Below are positions 45,736 to 54,598 of a stretch of 64,000 bases of DNA, piece by piece. The position numbers and the translations under genes were made by a program. This DNA comes from Promethearchaeota archaeon (lineage in GTDB: Archaea > Asgardarchaeota > Lokiarchaeia > Helarchaeales > RDOG01), in NCBI GenBank assembly GCA_011365055.1, contig RDOG01000004.1, forward strand, positions 124,001 through 188,000, read 5' to 3'. Under the pieces are notes generated by a model. That model searched no databases, was not told the DNA's origin, and saw only the letters and a list, made by a program, of their open reading frames with translations. The number at the start of each line of letters is the position of its first letter. Positions within the stretch are counted from its first letter, which is position 1.

Positions 45736-46407
45736 TTGGGATCTTCAAATAAAGGAATTGTTACAGAACGTGAAATAAGTAAAATCTTTGCAGCCTTAAA
45801 TTTTGGAATCTTAAGATCTGCAGGATCTGGTAATTCCAGGATCGATGCTTGTGATACTGCTGTGGCAAAAAATTACTTTCATTACGGATTTGAATCAAAA
45901 AAGAAAAACGGCAAAAATATTTATGTGACGAAAGAGCAACATGAATCTTTCCTTCGATTTGGGAAAAAATTTTGCACTCTTTATTGTTATTATGTGTTGA
46001 GATTTAGAAAAAATGATGAAAAAAATAATCCAAAGTATACAAATTACTATTTTGTTAACGCAGAAACGTTAATTGATAGGGATTTTACAAAGAAAAAATA
46101 TGTTAAATTTAATTTTTCCAATATAAAAAGTAAGATGGTTCAGAGAATCTCTATTAAAAATGATTTAACGAAAGATGATATAAAAAATAATGGATTTAAT
46201 AAATTAGAAGAGACTTTACAAAAAGGAGATAATTTCGTATTATCAGACTTTCAAGAGATTCTTAAAGGATATAATGATTTTCTCCAAACCAAATCTAGAT
46301 TAATTAAGGAAATTGATTTCTATGACACGTATGGAGACTGGACATTAGAAAAATTTTATTATTCTGAATTTATTAATACAATTAAGAAAATTAAGATCAC
46401 AGCATGA
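45736..46407 (+). CDS. hjc: Hjc-like Holliday-junction resolvase
   Basis: The 223-aa protein has the archaeal Hjc pattern in its first 75 residues. GIVTEREISKIF (E11) leads to LRSAGSGNSRID (D37), then an E-x-K (E53, K55) with a VTKEQHESFLRFGK helix. These form the PD-(D/E)XK active site that cleaves four-way junctions. The C-terminal 130 residues, Lys-rich, are extra compared with the roughly 130-aa enzyme. The start is TTG at 45736, 7 nt after AGGTGA. It would resolve recombination or replication intermediates of the element. Confidence 0.8.
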   Translation: MGSSNKGIVTEREISKIFAALNFGILRSAGSGNSRIDACDTAVAKNYFHYGFESKKKNGKNIYVTKEQHESFLRFGKKFCTLYCYYVLRFRKNDEKNNPKYTNYYFVNAETLIDRDFTKKKYVKFNFSNIKSKMVQRISIKNDLTKDDIKNNGFNKLEETLQKGDNFVLSDFQEILKGYNDFLQTKSRLIKEIDFYDTYGDWTLEKFYYSEFINTIKKIKITA

Positions 46408-46444
46408 AAGATTTTACTATTTATTTCTTTTTTTAGTGAATAAA

Positions 46445-47167
46445 ATGGTTATAGATAATGAGAAAGAACGGAAATCTAACAAAGATCGTATTTATTCGAT
46501 AATCGAATTGAAAAAAATATTAAAAAAAATACTTCAAAAATTAAATCCCAGTGAAAAAAAAGCATTTACAAAAAATCAAATGAAAAAAATCATAAATAGT
46601 ACAATAGGGTCTCTAAATATTTTTCATTTGCCAATAATTACAAAATATATGGACAAATATTGTGAAAAATGCGGTAATTGCTGTAGAAATGTTAAATTAA
46701 TTAATTTAACGCTTGAGGATTTATATCGATTAAAACCCATTGTAAAAAATATCGAAGAGCTTGTTTATAAAAAAGGAGGAAAGTACTTTTTTTTAAAAGA
46801 ACCTAATCAACCATGCAGATTTTTAGAAAATAACTTATGTATCATTTATGAACATCGTCCAGATGTTTGTCGATTCTTTCCTTTTACGAGTGACCCGTTT
46901 AAATGTCAGGATCAGATACCAAAAATTGTGAATTATTCTAATTGTAATTTTTTTGATAATCTTATTGTTACAATTGTTATTGTTAAAATAAAATCTATTT
47001 TACTTGAAAAAACAAATCCTGAATTATTAGCGAAAATTGAAGAATATAAAAAAATAATCTACCCGGAAGCTTATGAAAAGCGATCAAAACTGAATAATCA
47101 GGAAATACAGCAGCTAATCAAAAATCAATCTCTACTACTTGATGTATTAGATGATAATTTTGAATAA
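46445..47167 (+). CDS. YkgJ-type Cys-cluster protein
   Basis: The 240-aa protein has the YkgJ pattern. YCEKCGNCCRNVK (C-x-x-C-x-x-CC) is followed after about 45 residues by CRFLENNLCIIYEHRPDVCRFFPF (C-x6-C-x-I-Y-x-x-RP-x-x-CR). This family binds a metal or Fe-S cluster of unclear function. N-terminal 60 residues and C-terminal helices are added. ATG at 46445; GTG at 46436 is possible. Confidence 0.75.
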   Translation: MVIDNEKERKSNKDRIYSIIELKKILKKILQKLNPSEKKAFTKNQMKKIINSTIGSLNIFHLPIITKYMDKYCEKCGNCCRNVKLINLTLEDLYRLKPIVKNIEELVYKKGGKYFFLKEPNQPCRFLENNLCIIYEHRPDVCRFFPFTSDPFKCQDQIPKIVNYSNCNFFDNLIVTIVIVKIKSILLEKTNPELLAKIEEYKKIIYPEAYEKRSKLNNQEIQQLIKNQSLLLDVLDDNFE

Positions 47168-47191
47168 AAAAATAGATGAAAAAAAGAAAAT

Positions 47192-47500
47192 TTATGCGAT
47201 ACATTCCACTAATATTGCAATATTTGAGATAGGTCTCGGTCTAGTATCGTTTCCATAAACAATTTTTTCGGTTCCTGGTTTTATTTCAAGAATTTTTGTT
47301 TTTGGTAAAAATTTTTCTGATTTTAATTTATTAACCACATCAACAGCTTTACTAATTGCTTGTTTTCTTGCTAAAAATTTTAAATACTTATTATTTGTTT
47401 TAAACACAGTCATTAATGCTTCATTTATACATTTATCGACTGTGTCTCTTGGATTATTTGTAATTATTAAAACTGTTGGTTCTTTTTTTGTTTTGGTCAA
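47192..47500 (-). CDS. alba: Alba-family DNA/RNA-binding protein
   Basis: The 102-aa protein has Alba landmarks: a strand VLIITNN, a helix, LARKQAISKAVDVVNKL (matching A-R-G-x-A-I-x-K-A-V-D), IKPGTEKIVY and a final strand SNIAILVEC. Alba coats DNA and RNA in archaea. A basic Arg/Lys pair lies at the nucleic-acid face. The start is TTG, 5 nt after AGGTGA on the minus strand. An element-encoded Alba might organise its own DNA. Confidence 0.85.
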   Translation of the reverse strand: MTKTKKEPTVLIITNNPRDTVDKCINEALMTVFKTNNKYLKFLARKQAISKAVDVVNKLKSEKFLPKTKILEIKPGTEKIVYGNDTRPRPISNIAILVECIA

Positions 47501-47679
47501 TCAATCACCTCATTTTTCATGTTTTTTATATTTCAATTATCCCAATTTTTTATATCAGTTATTTTTTTAAAAATTGAAATAAATACAAATTTTGACCTGA
47601 TCTATGTAAAAATAAGAACGTGCTATAATTTTAAAAGAATATCAAAAAATATTTATACTATTTTAACACCTCAATTATT

Positions 47680-47698
47680 AAAATATTTAATATAATGG
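47680..47698 (+). promoter_or_regulatory. TATA-box promoter for the HNH gene
   Basis: The sequence AAAATATTTAATATAAT has a TATA-like core centred near 47686. It lies about 26 nt upstream of the ATT at 47711, the canonical distance from TATA box to transcription start. The gene would therefore be transcribed as a leaderless mRNA. Confidence 0.5.
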
Positions 47699-47710
47699 CG
47701 TTGATAGAAT

Positions 47711-48784
47711 ATTTCAAGTAATAACATAAAATTATATTGTCCTTATTGTAATGAATTTAAAAATAAAGAAGAATTTACTAAAGAACACGTTTTACTGGAG
47801 TCATTAGGGGGTACTCTTGAATTTGGTATTAATTCTTGTGAAATTTGTAACAATCAACTAGGTTCGAGAGTTGATAGAATTCTGGTTGAAAATTTTCTGA
47901 TAAAGTCATATAGAATGTTATATAAAATTAGAGGGAAAGACGGTAAAATTCCTACCATTTTTTTAAAAAATGGAAAAATAATCGAAACAGATGACATTGT
48001 TAACGTAACATTTTCCAAAGATGGCCCCAAATTATTTATAAAACCCGAAGTTCAAAAAGATATAAACACAGAAAAAATACAGATAAAGGGTAATAAGGAT
48101 ATTTCATTTCAAGCACTCGAAAAAGTGAAGAAAAGGAATGAAAGATCATTTTCTAATAAGGATTTTAAGAATATTAATATTGAAATAGTTGAACACGGAC
48201 CCGATGAATCTTTTAACCAGGATAACATTATTAATGAATTAAAGAATAAACTGGAGGAAATCGGCATTGCTGCCACCGTAAATTCCGTTGAATATAATAA
48301 AATAAAACCTCGGATTAATCATTCAATCACTTTTGGTATGAATGATCTTGATAGAGGAATTGTTAAAATGGCTTTGGGTTTCGCTATTTTTATCCTAGGA
48401 GAGGAATTTGGAATTGAGCCAGAGGCTCAATTATTAAGACGTTTTATCTGGGAAGATAATGAACAATTAAGAGAAAATATTAAGATTAAAGGACAAGTTT
48501 TTCCTAATATTAATGAAAATATTAAAAACCTTGACTATATTTTTTCTAAAAAGGGATATCATATTTTTGCTTTAATCGATGCTGGAGATGGAATTGGTTG
48601 TTATATCAATCTTTTTGGGGAAATTCCCAACTTAGTATATATAACAGATAAGACAACTAAATATAAATCAAAAATTAATGGTGGAAAAGTCTTAAGTTTT
48701 CAAATTCAAACTAAAGAAATGAGCATACTTTCTTTTCATCAATTTGTAGCTTCCCGACTAGATGAAATTAATGGTCGCGTTTAA
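47711..48784 (+). CDS. HNH endonuclease-like protein (leaderless, AUU start)
   Basis: The full frame encodes about 357 aa. It opens with a zinc-bound HNH core: LYCPYCNEF, EEFTKEHVLLESLGG, NSCEICNNQLGSRVD. These are two C-x-x-C pairs, the EH motif and the NN-x-x-G helix. The longer C-terminal part is unrecognised. The core is missed if only the ATG at 47915 is considered. No ATG/GTG/TTG lies in frame between the upstream stop at 47705 and the core; ATT at 47711 fits a leaderless start. HNH proteins nick or cut DNA. It lies near Alba and a membrane-anchored gene. Confidence 0.7.
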   Translation: MSSNNIKLYCPYCNEFKNKEEFTKEHVLLESLGGTLEFGINSCEICNNQLGSRVDRILVENFLIKSYRMLYKIRGKDGKIPTIFLKNGKIIETDDIVNVTFSKDGPKLFIKPEVQKDINTEKIQIKGNKDISFQALEKVKKRNERSFSNKDFKNINIEIVEHGPDESFNQDNIINELKNKLEEIGIAATVNSVEYNKIKPRINHSITFGMNDLDRGIVKMALGFAIFILGEEFGIEPEAQLLRRFIWEDNEQLRENIKIKGQVFPNINENIKNLDYIFSKKGYHIFALIDAGDGIGCYINLFGEIPNLVYITDKTTKYKSKINGGKVLSFQIQTKEMSILSFHQFVASRLDEINGRV

Positions 48785-49064
48785 CTTTATTTTTCATAAA
48801 ATTGGAAATTTGATAAAAATTTTAAATTAAAATCATCAAAGAATTGCATTGTAATGTCTTTTCATTTCATTTCTCTCTGAATCTTATTTTTTTAATCATT
48901 TCTCTAAAATTTCTTTTTTAACACTATTTATAAAATAAAAAATGTAATTTTGTTGAATTCAATTTTTCCTTATTAATTTAAAAATGAAAATTAATGAAAT
49001 TTACAAATATAATTTGTTTTGTTGAATATTTTAATCAATTGACATTGAAGAAGGATTAATTAAA

Positions 49065-49610
49065 ATGATTGAAATTTCCAAGGATTTGGATAATATTAAC
49101 CTGCCCGAGAATATAACGAATAACGATAGTGAAATTCAAAACCTAATTTCAACTGCACGATATTGCATGGAGAAAAATGAAATCGAAGTTGCTGCTGAAT
49201 CCCTTCAAAAAGCATTAGATAAAGCTAGACAATTTATTGACAAGAAGAACGACAATTTAAAAAGGTCCCAAATTACTCAAACTTCTAACAGTTTAATAGA
49301 AAATGACCAAGAGCCAGAAGTGGAAGAAATCGATCGGTTATTTAAAGAATTTGAAAATGAGAAACAGGATAAAAATCATGAAGAATTTCAAATTGAAAAT
49401 GGTTCTCAATTAGCGGGTTTATTTCAAGACATCAGTAAATCAAAAGATGATTCAGAAAATGACATTAAAACTCCAATGTTTAATTTTGATAAAGTAGTAA
49501 AATTAGTTTTTATTATGTTTATTGTCTCTATTGTAATTTTTCTAGTTTTTTTTGGGAGTTTTTTTATTTCGGCATCCAGTACGGCAAGATTTTTCCATTT
49601 TTATTACTAA
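49065..49610 (+). CDS. C-terminally membrane-anchored coiled-coil protein
   Basis: The 181-aa protein has an acidic, helical N-terminal body (AAESLQKALDKARQFIDKKNDNL and EVEEIDRLFKEFENEKQDK). One transmembrane helix near the C-terminus (LVFIMFIVSIVIFLVFFG) and a short exterior tail complete it. A tail-anchored layout suggests a cytoplasmic domain tethered to the membrane. Convergent with the OB gene at 49616, 5 nt away. Confidence 0.7.
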   Translation: MIEISKDLDNINLPENITNNDSEIQNLISTARYCMEKNEIEVAAESLQKALDKARQFIDKKNDNLKRSQITQTSNSLIENDQEPEVEEIDRLFKEFENEKQDKNHEEFQIENGSQLAGLFQDISKSKDDSENDIKTPMFNFDKVVKLVFIMFIVSIVIFLVFFGSFFISASSTARFFHFYY

Positions 49611-49615
49611 TCCTT

Positions 49616-51571
49616 TCATTTATTTTTTTTAAAAGCTAATAATTCATTTCGGATTTTCTTTTTCCATCTAAAATCATGTATAATTCGTTTTCTAAATCCT
49701 AATTTCTTTCTAAGTTTATGAGAATTTAGAATTTCCATTCTTCTCAATTTTTGAATATCCTTGAAAAAATTTGCTATATTTTGAGGAATATCAAATAAAT
49801 ATGTTGCTTTGCCCTTTTTAGGAGATTCTAGGATTAATAAATTGTTTTTGGGAAAAATAAAGAAAATATATTCACTTGAAATGAAGACTTTACCTTGTTG
49901 GGTGTCGCTAAGGACAGAAGTTTCTAAATATGAAAAATATTCGTTTCTATATTCTTCATCATTAAAAAACCAATTTTTAATTGTTAATGATTCTAATTCT
50001 TCTATACCTTTTTCTTTCGCAATACCCTTTATTTCATCAATGCTTACGAATTTATCGTATTTTTCTGCGTAATTATGCATGAGTATTTTTTGAAAATTTG
50101 TTAGTTTTATTGCTTTATTTTTTTCGATTTCATTTTCTGTGTATGTTTTTAATATTTTATTTGAAATTTCATCTAAATTTAAAAATTTTATAGTTTCAAT
50201 ATTATCTATTTTGGAGTCAAAGTGAAACTCTTGTTTAATATTCTTGTTGAAAAGCTTGAATTTCACTCTACATTCTAATGAAATATTAAATGTCACATTG
50301 ATTTTTGTTTTTATTAATTCTAACTCTTTTTGAATAAATAAGGGTATGATATTATTTTGAATTTTTATATTAAATTTATCATTCTGTAATTCAGATAATT
50401 CGTCGTTAAAAATCCAATCCCTTAAGGGATATTTAATATTTAATTGTTTTTTTATTTGTTCTAATTTGAATAATTTTTCGATTTTTAAAAATTTAATAAT
50501 AAATATCTTATTTTTTTCATTTAATTCATCATTCAACATTCCGAAATGGTCCGTTTCTTGGATTTTTTGAGTATTTTGCTTTTTTATAACTAATCCTGTT
50601 ATATTAATGGCATCACCAATAACTATTCTTTCAAGAATATTTTTTGAATCTGGAAAAAAATACCTATTTCCAGGGAAAAGGTTAGCAAAATTGAATAATT
50701 CCCTTGCTTCAAAATAACCGTTTGAATAATCAACTATCACTAACCTATATGAATCTCGAACGATCTTAATTTCTTTAGTATTTAATGGTATTTCGTCAAT
50801 GGTTTTAATAGATGAATCTTCATTTGAGATTAATTCTAACGTTTTTTCATTTCTTTTTACCGTAAAATTTGATAATTCTAGAAATTTTCCCAATTCAAAG
50901 TTTATTCTAGAGAATTTGTCTCTCTGAATACTACACCTAATTGTTCCTGTAGAATCAGCTAAATATAATACAATTTCTCTTTCATAATTAAACATATCAT
51001 AAATTACAACTGCTAAATTAAATATTTTTGATTCAGAATAATAATCATTAATTCTTAAAGTTGGATAATCATAAATTCTTTCTTTATTTGTAATTTTGAA
51101 TTTACCTCTTATTGAAAGTCGAGCTTCTAATCTTGTATTATAAGATTTGATATATATGTTTGAAAATTCAACTTCTTTATTTCTAGGATTTTCCAAATTT
51201 CTGTAAAAATCTAAAAATTCAAAAATTTTTTTATTCCAAATTTTAATATTTATTTTAGACGTATCATCATAAAAAAAAACATTGATATATTTAATATCTT
51301 TTAATTCTTTTATTCCTGAAACACTTAAAATGTTTCCTCTTATTTTAATATTCTTCATTTTTTCTTTTAGACTTATCAATTTTTTATGCGTATTGTTAAC
51401 ATCGATCCAATGACCTTTTTCTTTTTTTATTTCATTTTTTCCTGTATCTGTTTCATTTTTACATGATATTTTCTTTAATTCTAATAAATTATCAACTTCC
51501 ATTTTATTTTTCTCAATACTTTCTACCGTCTCTGCTGCTTTTTTTAATATTTCTTTGAAAGAACTGACCAT
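49616..51571 (-). CDS. Large multi-OB-fold protein (651 aa)
   Basis: After an N-terminal helical part (about 1-65), OB-like segments are seen. One is IKIRGNILSVSGIKELKDIKYINVFFYDD (near 75-105, then INIKIWNKKI). Another includes LAVVIYDMFNYEREIVLYLADSTGTIRCSI (near 193-225). Further ones occur near 300-365. The DSTGTI-x-C and DDTSKI-x-IKIW elements match RPA70-like OB folds. The C-terminal third (from 470) is helical and basic. Such tandem OB proteins typically bind ssDNA; the size is unusual. It belongs to the minus-strand cluster with the UEV-RING and zinc/OB genes. Confidence 0.65.
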   Translation of the reverse strand: MVSSFKEILKKAAETVESIEKNKMEVDNLLELKKISCKNETDTGKNEIKKEKGHWIDVNNTHKKLISLKEKMKNIKIRGNILSVSGIKELKDIKYINVFFYDDTSKINIKIWNKKIFEFLDFYRNLENPRNKEVEFSNIYIKSYNTRLEARLSIRGKFKITNKERIYDYPTLRINDYYSESKIFNLAVVIYDMFNYEREIVLYLADSTGTIRCSIQRDKFSRINFELGKFLELSNFTVKRNEKTLELISNEDSSIKTIDEIPLNTKEIKIVRDSYRLVIVDYSNGYFEARELFNFANLFPGNRYFFPDSKNILERIVIGDAINITGLVIKKQNTQKIQETDHFGMLNDELNEKNKIFIIKFLKIEKLFKLEQIKKQLNIKYPLRDWIFNDELSELQNDKFNIKIQNNIIPLFIQKELELIKTKINVTFNISLECRVKFKLFNKNIKQEFHFDSKIDNIETIKFLNLDEISNKILKTYTENEIEKNKAIKLTNFQKILMHNYAEKYDKFVSIDEIKGIAKEKGIEELESLTIKNWFFNDEEYRNEYFSYLETSVLSDTQQGKVFISSEYIFFIFPKNNLLILESPKKGKATYLFDIPQNIANFFKDIQKLRRMEILNSHKLRKKLGFRKRIIHDFRWKKKIRNELLAFKKNK

Positions 51572-51587
51572 TAGTAATCAACTTAAC

Positions 51588-51728
51588 CTATTTATTATTA
51601 AATTTTTTATTCAAATAGTCAGTACACTTTCCACACAATTTATTAAGAAATTCAGATTCTAATTCTCGTCCACAATTACGACAATTAGTTCTAAAAACAA
51701 TTTTTTGCGTTTCTATGGTTATTTCAAT
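51588..51728 (-). CDS. Small zinc-ribbon protein (46 aa)
   Basis: The frame encodes NCRNCGRELES and LCGKCTDYLNKK, a tight C-x-x-C ... C-x-x-C ribbon of about 20 residues. It is too short for ordinary gene calls and lacks ATG/GTG/TTG near the GGAGG at about 51750. An ATT at 51728 is the best start, though its spacing of about 14 nt is long. It lies 17 nt upstream of the multi-OB gene, in the same direction. Confidence 0.5.
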   Translation of the reverse strand: MEITIETQKIVFRTNCRNCGRELESEFLNKLCGKCTDYLNKKFNNK

Positions 51729-51950
51729 TGCCGTTTTAAATTCCTCCGTTTTATTTAACTTCAATTTTATTATTTAGTTATATTTTTAAATTTGTTATTT
51801 TATTGAATTAGAAAAAAGAGGATAGGTATTTTACTAACTAAAAAGGATAAGGAGTTAATTTTCTTTTTTAACCGAAAAAAATTATATTTTTTAAGGATTT
51901 ATTTATAATTAGAAATTTATGACCGATATATATGAAAAAATGAAAATATT

Positions 51951-52721
51951 TTATTCTTCAGTTATTTTTTGTCCGCAGTGAGGGCAAAATCGTGAATCCT
52001 TTTCTACTAACCTTTCACAATTTGTACATTTTATAGCATTTTCATTTTCTTCTGGATTCGATATAATTAATTTTCCATCACGATATTGTATATTTGTCAT
52101 ACATATTGGACACAACGATCTTGTGCGCAACCATTCAAGTAAATGCATTTTATGACTAACCGCATTGCATACAGGACAAGTTAATTTCTCATCTTTAATT
52201 TTTATTTTGTTTAGACAGACACAACACTTCTTCAAATATAGAGGTTCTTTGTGTGTAAACAAACGAAATTCATTTAAATTAATGTAAAGATTAATGTCAT
52301 CATCGTGATAAGTTATTTTTCTCTTTAGATCATTTTCAAATTCAAAAACTTCCTGGTGATCTGTTAACGGATAATATTCAGTTCCAAATAAGTGTTCCAA
52401 ATTATAAGTAATTTTATATAAATCAATTGATTCATTCCATTTTTGAATGAGTTTCGGTTTAATTTCATTAGTTTCATGATTGAAAAATGTCTTCTTCCAA
52501 CCTTTAAATTTCTCGGCATTTAATACAAAAATTCTCGGAGGGACTTTTGGAAATTGTTTTGAGATAGTAATTTTAAATTTGATTAGTGTCCTATTAAATC
52601 TTTCTTTTATTTCTCCAATCCAAGTATTTTCATCTAATCTAGAAAATGATTTAGATCTATTAGCCATCTTTACTGCTTGTTCTTTTAAATAATCTTTTTG
52701 ATTTTCTATAACCTCAGTCAT
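51951..52721 (-). CDS. UEV/E2-fold + RING + zinc-ribbon protein
   Basis: The 256-aa protein has three parts. Residues 30-115 look like a UBC fold: WIGEIKE, KITISKQFPKVPP (the YP-x-x-PP turn), FNHETNEIKPKL (H-x-x-x-x-I-x-P-x-L) and WNESIDLYKITYNLEHL. There is no cysteine between residues 35 and 165, so it cannot form a ubiquitin thioester; it resembles inactive UEV/RWD partners. Residues 166-207 form a RING-like finger: C166, C169, C182, C185, H190, H193, C204, C207, with an LLEWL helix. Residues 232-249 are a C-terminal zinc ribbon. RING domains act as E3 ligases. It abuts the zinc/OB gene (52722) and lies near the PAN-like ATPase. Confidence 0.75.
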   Translation of the reverse strand: MTEVIENQKDYLKEQAVKMANRSKSFSRLDENTWIGEIKERFNRTLIKFKITISKQFPKVPPRIFVLNAEKFKGWKKTFFNHETNEIKPKLIQKWNESIDLYKITYNLEHLFGTEYYPLTDHQEVFEFENDLKRKITYHDDDINLYINLNEFRLFTHKEPLYLKKCCVCLNKIKIKDEKLTCPVCNAVSHKMHLLEWLRTRSLCPICMTNIQYRDGKLIISNPEENENAIKCTNCERLVEKDSRFCPHCGQKITEE

Positions 52722-53939
52722 TTATTCAGCCTCTTCTGAATTTATTTTTTCGATATAAGGAATTTTTTTTGAACAGATATAGCCTCTCCGATCCATGAGA
52801 TTAATCAATTTTTTATCGTAATCATCATCAATTTCATGACCCAAATTCACAATCCCGCCAGGAGAAGGAATAAATTCGACGAATGATCGTTTCTGATTCA
52901 TTGAGGCAGTTCCTTTTAATAAATACCAATTTCCTAGTTGTCTTTTTAAGAGATTAACACTTTCAGTATAATCTTGGAAAAATAATTTCGTAAAAAGTTT
53001 AGAAGATAAGCCTAAAAACTCTTCAAAATTGCCACCAGCGATCTTGACAATGATATTCCCTTCATCTAATTCAGTTTTCATTTTTTCTATCATATTTCTT
53101 CTTTTTTCTGAAAATTTATCTAAATTAAAGAAAATATGATCTGTAGTTTTCCTAAAATCATTATCAGTCATTTTAAATCGGAGAAAAGGATAAACATTAA
53201 ATAATTTCCTTCTACAATTGCTACATGTTCCAGTTTCCATGATAGCGACGTGTTTACATTCATCACAATAAACTTGTTTATTTTTAACGATGAGTTCAGA
53301 TGTACATTTAAAATTAGTGGTCTTATTCCTATGGGAAGAAGCATTTTTGTTTAAAGTAATTGAGGACTTACATTTATAGCAAAAAATGGTTACTTCTGGT
53401 CTAAAATGAAAAAAATTTCTTACTTTTATGGTTAATTCTTCTGTACTTTTTTTCATTGGTGAAATAAATAAGTATTCTGCAATCCTCTTAACAGGCGTAA
53501 TATTTATTCCTAACCTTTTAAATTCAAATTCATCAATTCCTTTAGCCTGAGAAATAACTTTAATGGCATTGTTTTGGGATTGAATTTGATCTTCGATTAA
53601 ATTTAATAAATTGATAATAGAATTTTGATTTGTTTTTTCTAAATGATTTAAAGAATTTTCAATATCAGGATAATTAAATGACTTGATAACACTCTTAAGC
53701 CTTTCATATAAATCACTGGAGGAATCAAAGAATTCTGAATCAGCAAATTCTTTTAAAGTTAATGAATACCAATCATTATCCTTGGTATATTCTTCAATTT
53801 TATTAGGATTATTCATTAATTTAATAAAATGTCTTAAATGTTTTGAAATTTCAGTTTCCTTTAATTCTTTTTCAATATTTTTGATGAATACCTTAAAAAT
53901 CCGTTTTAAACCATCTTTATTTATTAAATCAAATTTCAT
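52722..53939 (-). CDS. Zinc-ribbon/OB protein (MCM-N or RPA-C-like)
   Basis: The 405-aa protein has about 170 helical residues. A beta segment (IKVRNFFHFRPEVTIFCYKC) resembling the MCM N-terminal OB/zinc region leads to further cysteines (CTSELIV, VYCDEC, GTCSNC) forming zinc ribbons. FNVYPFLRFKMTDND and a DNA-binding OB-like sheet follow. The same layout with FLRFYLQDN is seen at 24352. It is translationally coupled: its stop directly precedes the ATG of the UEV-RING gene. Inferred role: ssDNA-binding or substrate-recognition subunit. Confidence 0.65.
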   Translation of the reverse strand: MKFDLINKDGLKRIFKVFIKNIEKELKETEISKHLRHFIKLMNNPNKIEEYTKDNDWYSLTLKEFADSEFFDSSSDLYERLKSVIKSFNYPDIENSLNHLEKTNQNSIINLLNLIEDQIQSQNNAIKVISQAKGIDEFEFKRLGINITPVKRIAEYLFISPMKKSTEELTIKVRNFFHFRPEVTIFCYKCKSSITLNKNASSHRNKTTNFKCTSELIVKNKQVYCDECKHVAIMETGTCSNCRRKLFNVYPFLRFKMTDNDFRKTTDHIFFNLDKFSEKRRNMIEKMKTELDEGNIIVKIAGGNFEEFLGLSSKLFTKLFFQDYTESVNLLKRQLGNWYLLKGTASMNQKRSFVEFIPSPGGIVNLGHEIDDDYDKKLINLMDRRGYICSKKIPYIEKINSEEAE

Positions 53940-54311
53940 AGTATATTCTCTTCCAACTTTAATTCAATTTCTTTACACTTATTTTATATTCGTTATTTAT
54001 TTATAATTTTATCAATTTTTTTGAAATTTCTCTAGAAAAAAAAGAGATGAAGAAAAAAATCCCCCTCACAACAAAAAAACCCAAAACAAATCGTAAGGGG
54101 AATCCCAGTTCTTCTGGGACTTAAAATTCTAAGTCCAATATTAAATAAAATATTACTATATATATAGTTATCGTTCAATCTTTTCTAAAAGCAAATTATT
54201 TTTGTTGATTTGTTCCAAAAATATTTTTTTCCTTTTTTCTATGAGTTTATAAAGAAAATCATTACTAATTATTATCAAATAAAAGGTGAAAAAAGAAAAA
54301 AGTGATGAAAA
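53940..54311. other. Divergent intergenic region with hairpins
   Basis: This 372-bp gap between divergent genes holds a GC-rich patch at 54058-54136. Two overlapping hairpins are possible: TCCCAG-TTCTT-CTGGGA (54103-54119) and GGACTTA-AAATTC-TAAGTCC (54117-54136). They share 54117-54119, so they exclude each other. A longer CCCC/GGGG pairing (54061-54100) is also possible. The layout looks like a small RNA or an attenuator-type switch. Confidence 0.5.
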
Positions 54312-54548
54312 ATGGTAAAATGTTATATTTGTGGAAGACCAGCAACTTCAAGCTGTATATATTGTTTTGCACCGGTCTGTAATTTTCATGCTGTAGGCAT
54401 TGATAAGATTTGTGTTCAATGCCAAAGTGATGCATGTACCATGGGAGCTTCAATAATTAAAAAAGGAGTTATTATTACAGGACTCTTTGGTGTTATGGGT
54501 ATTGTTTTTCTCTTTTCCTTTATGTTCATCCTATTTCCTTCTTTCTAA
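54312..54548 (+). CDS. Small zinc-finger membrane protein
   Basis: The 78-aa protein has a compact zinc region: KCYICGRPATSSCIYCFAPVC, then NFH and ICVQCQSDAC. These give eight Cys/His ligands resembling DUF2180 or B-box-type fingers. A C-terminal transmembrane helix (GVIITGLFGVMGIVFLFSFMFIL) follows. A membrane-tethered zinc finger could act as a sensor or protein-binding anchor. It is transcribed away from the zinc/OB gene. Confidence 0.7.
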   Translation: MVKCYICGRPATSSCIYCFAPVCNFHAVGIDKICVQCQSDACTMGASIIKKGVIITGLFGVMGIVFLFSFMFILFPSF

Positions 54549-54598
54549 ATTCTTTTTTAATTTACTTTTATTTAATCTTAAAAAATTTTTAAAAGAAT

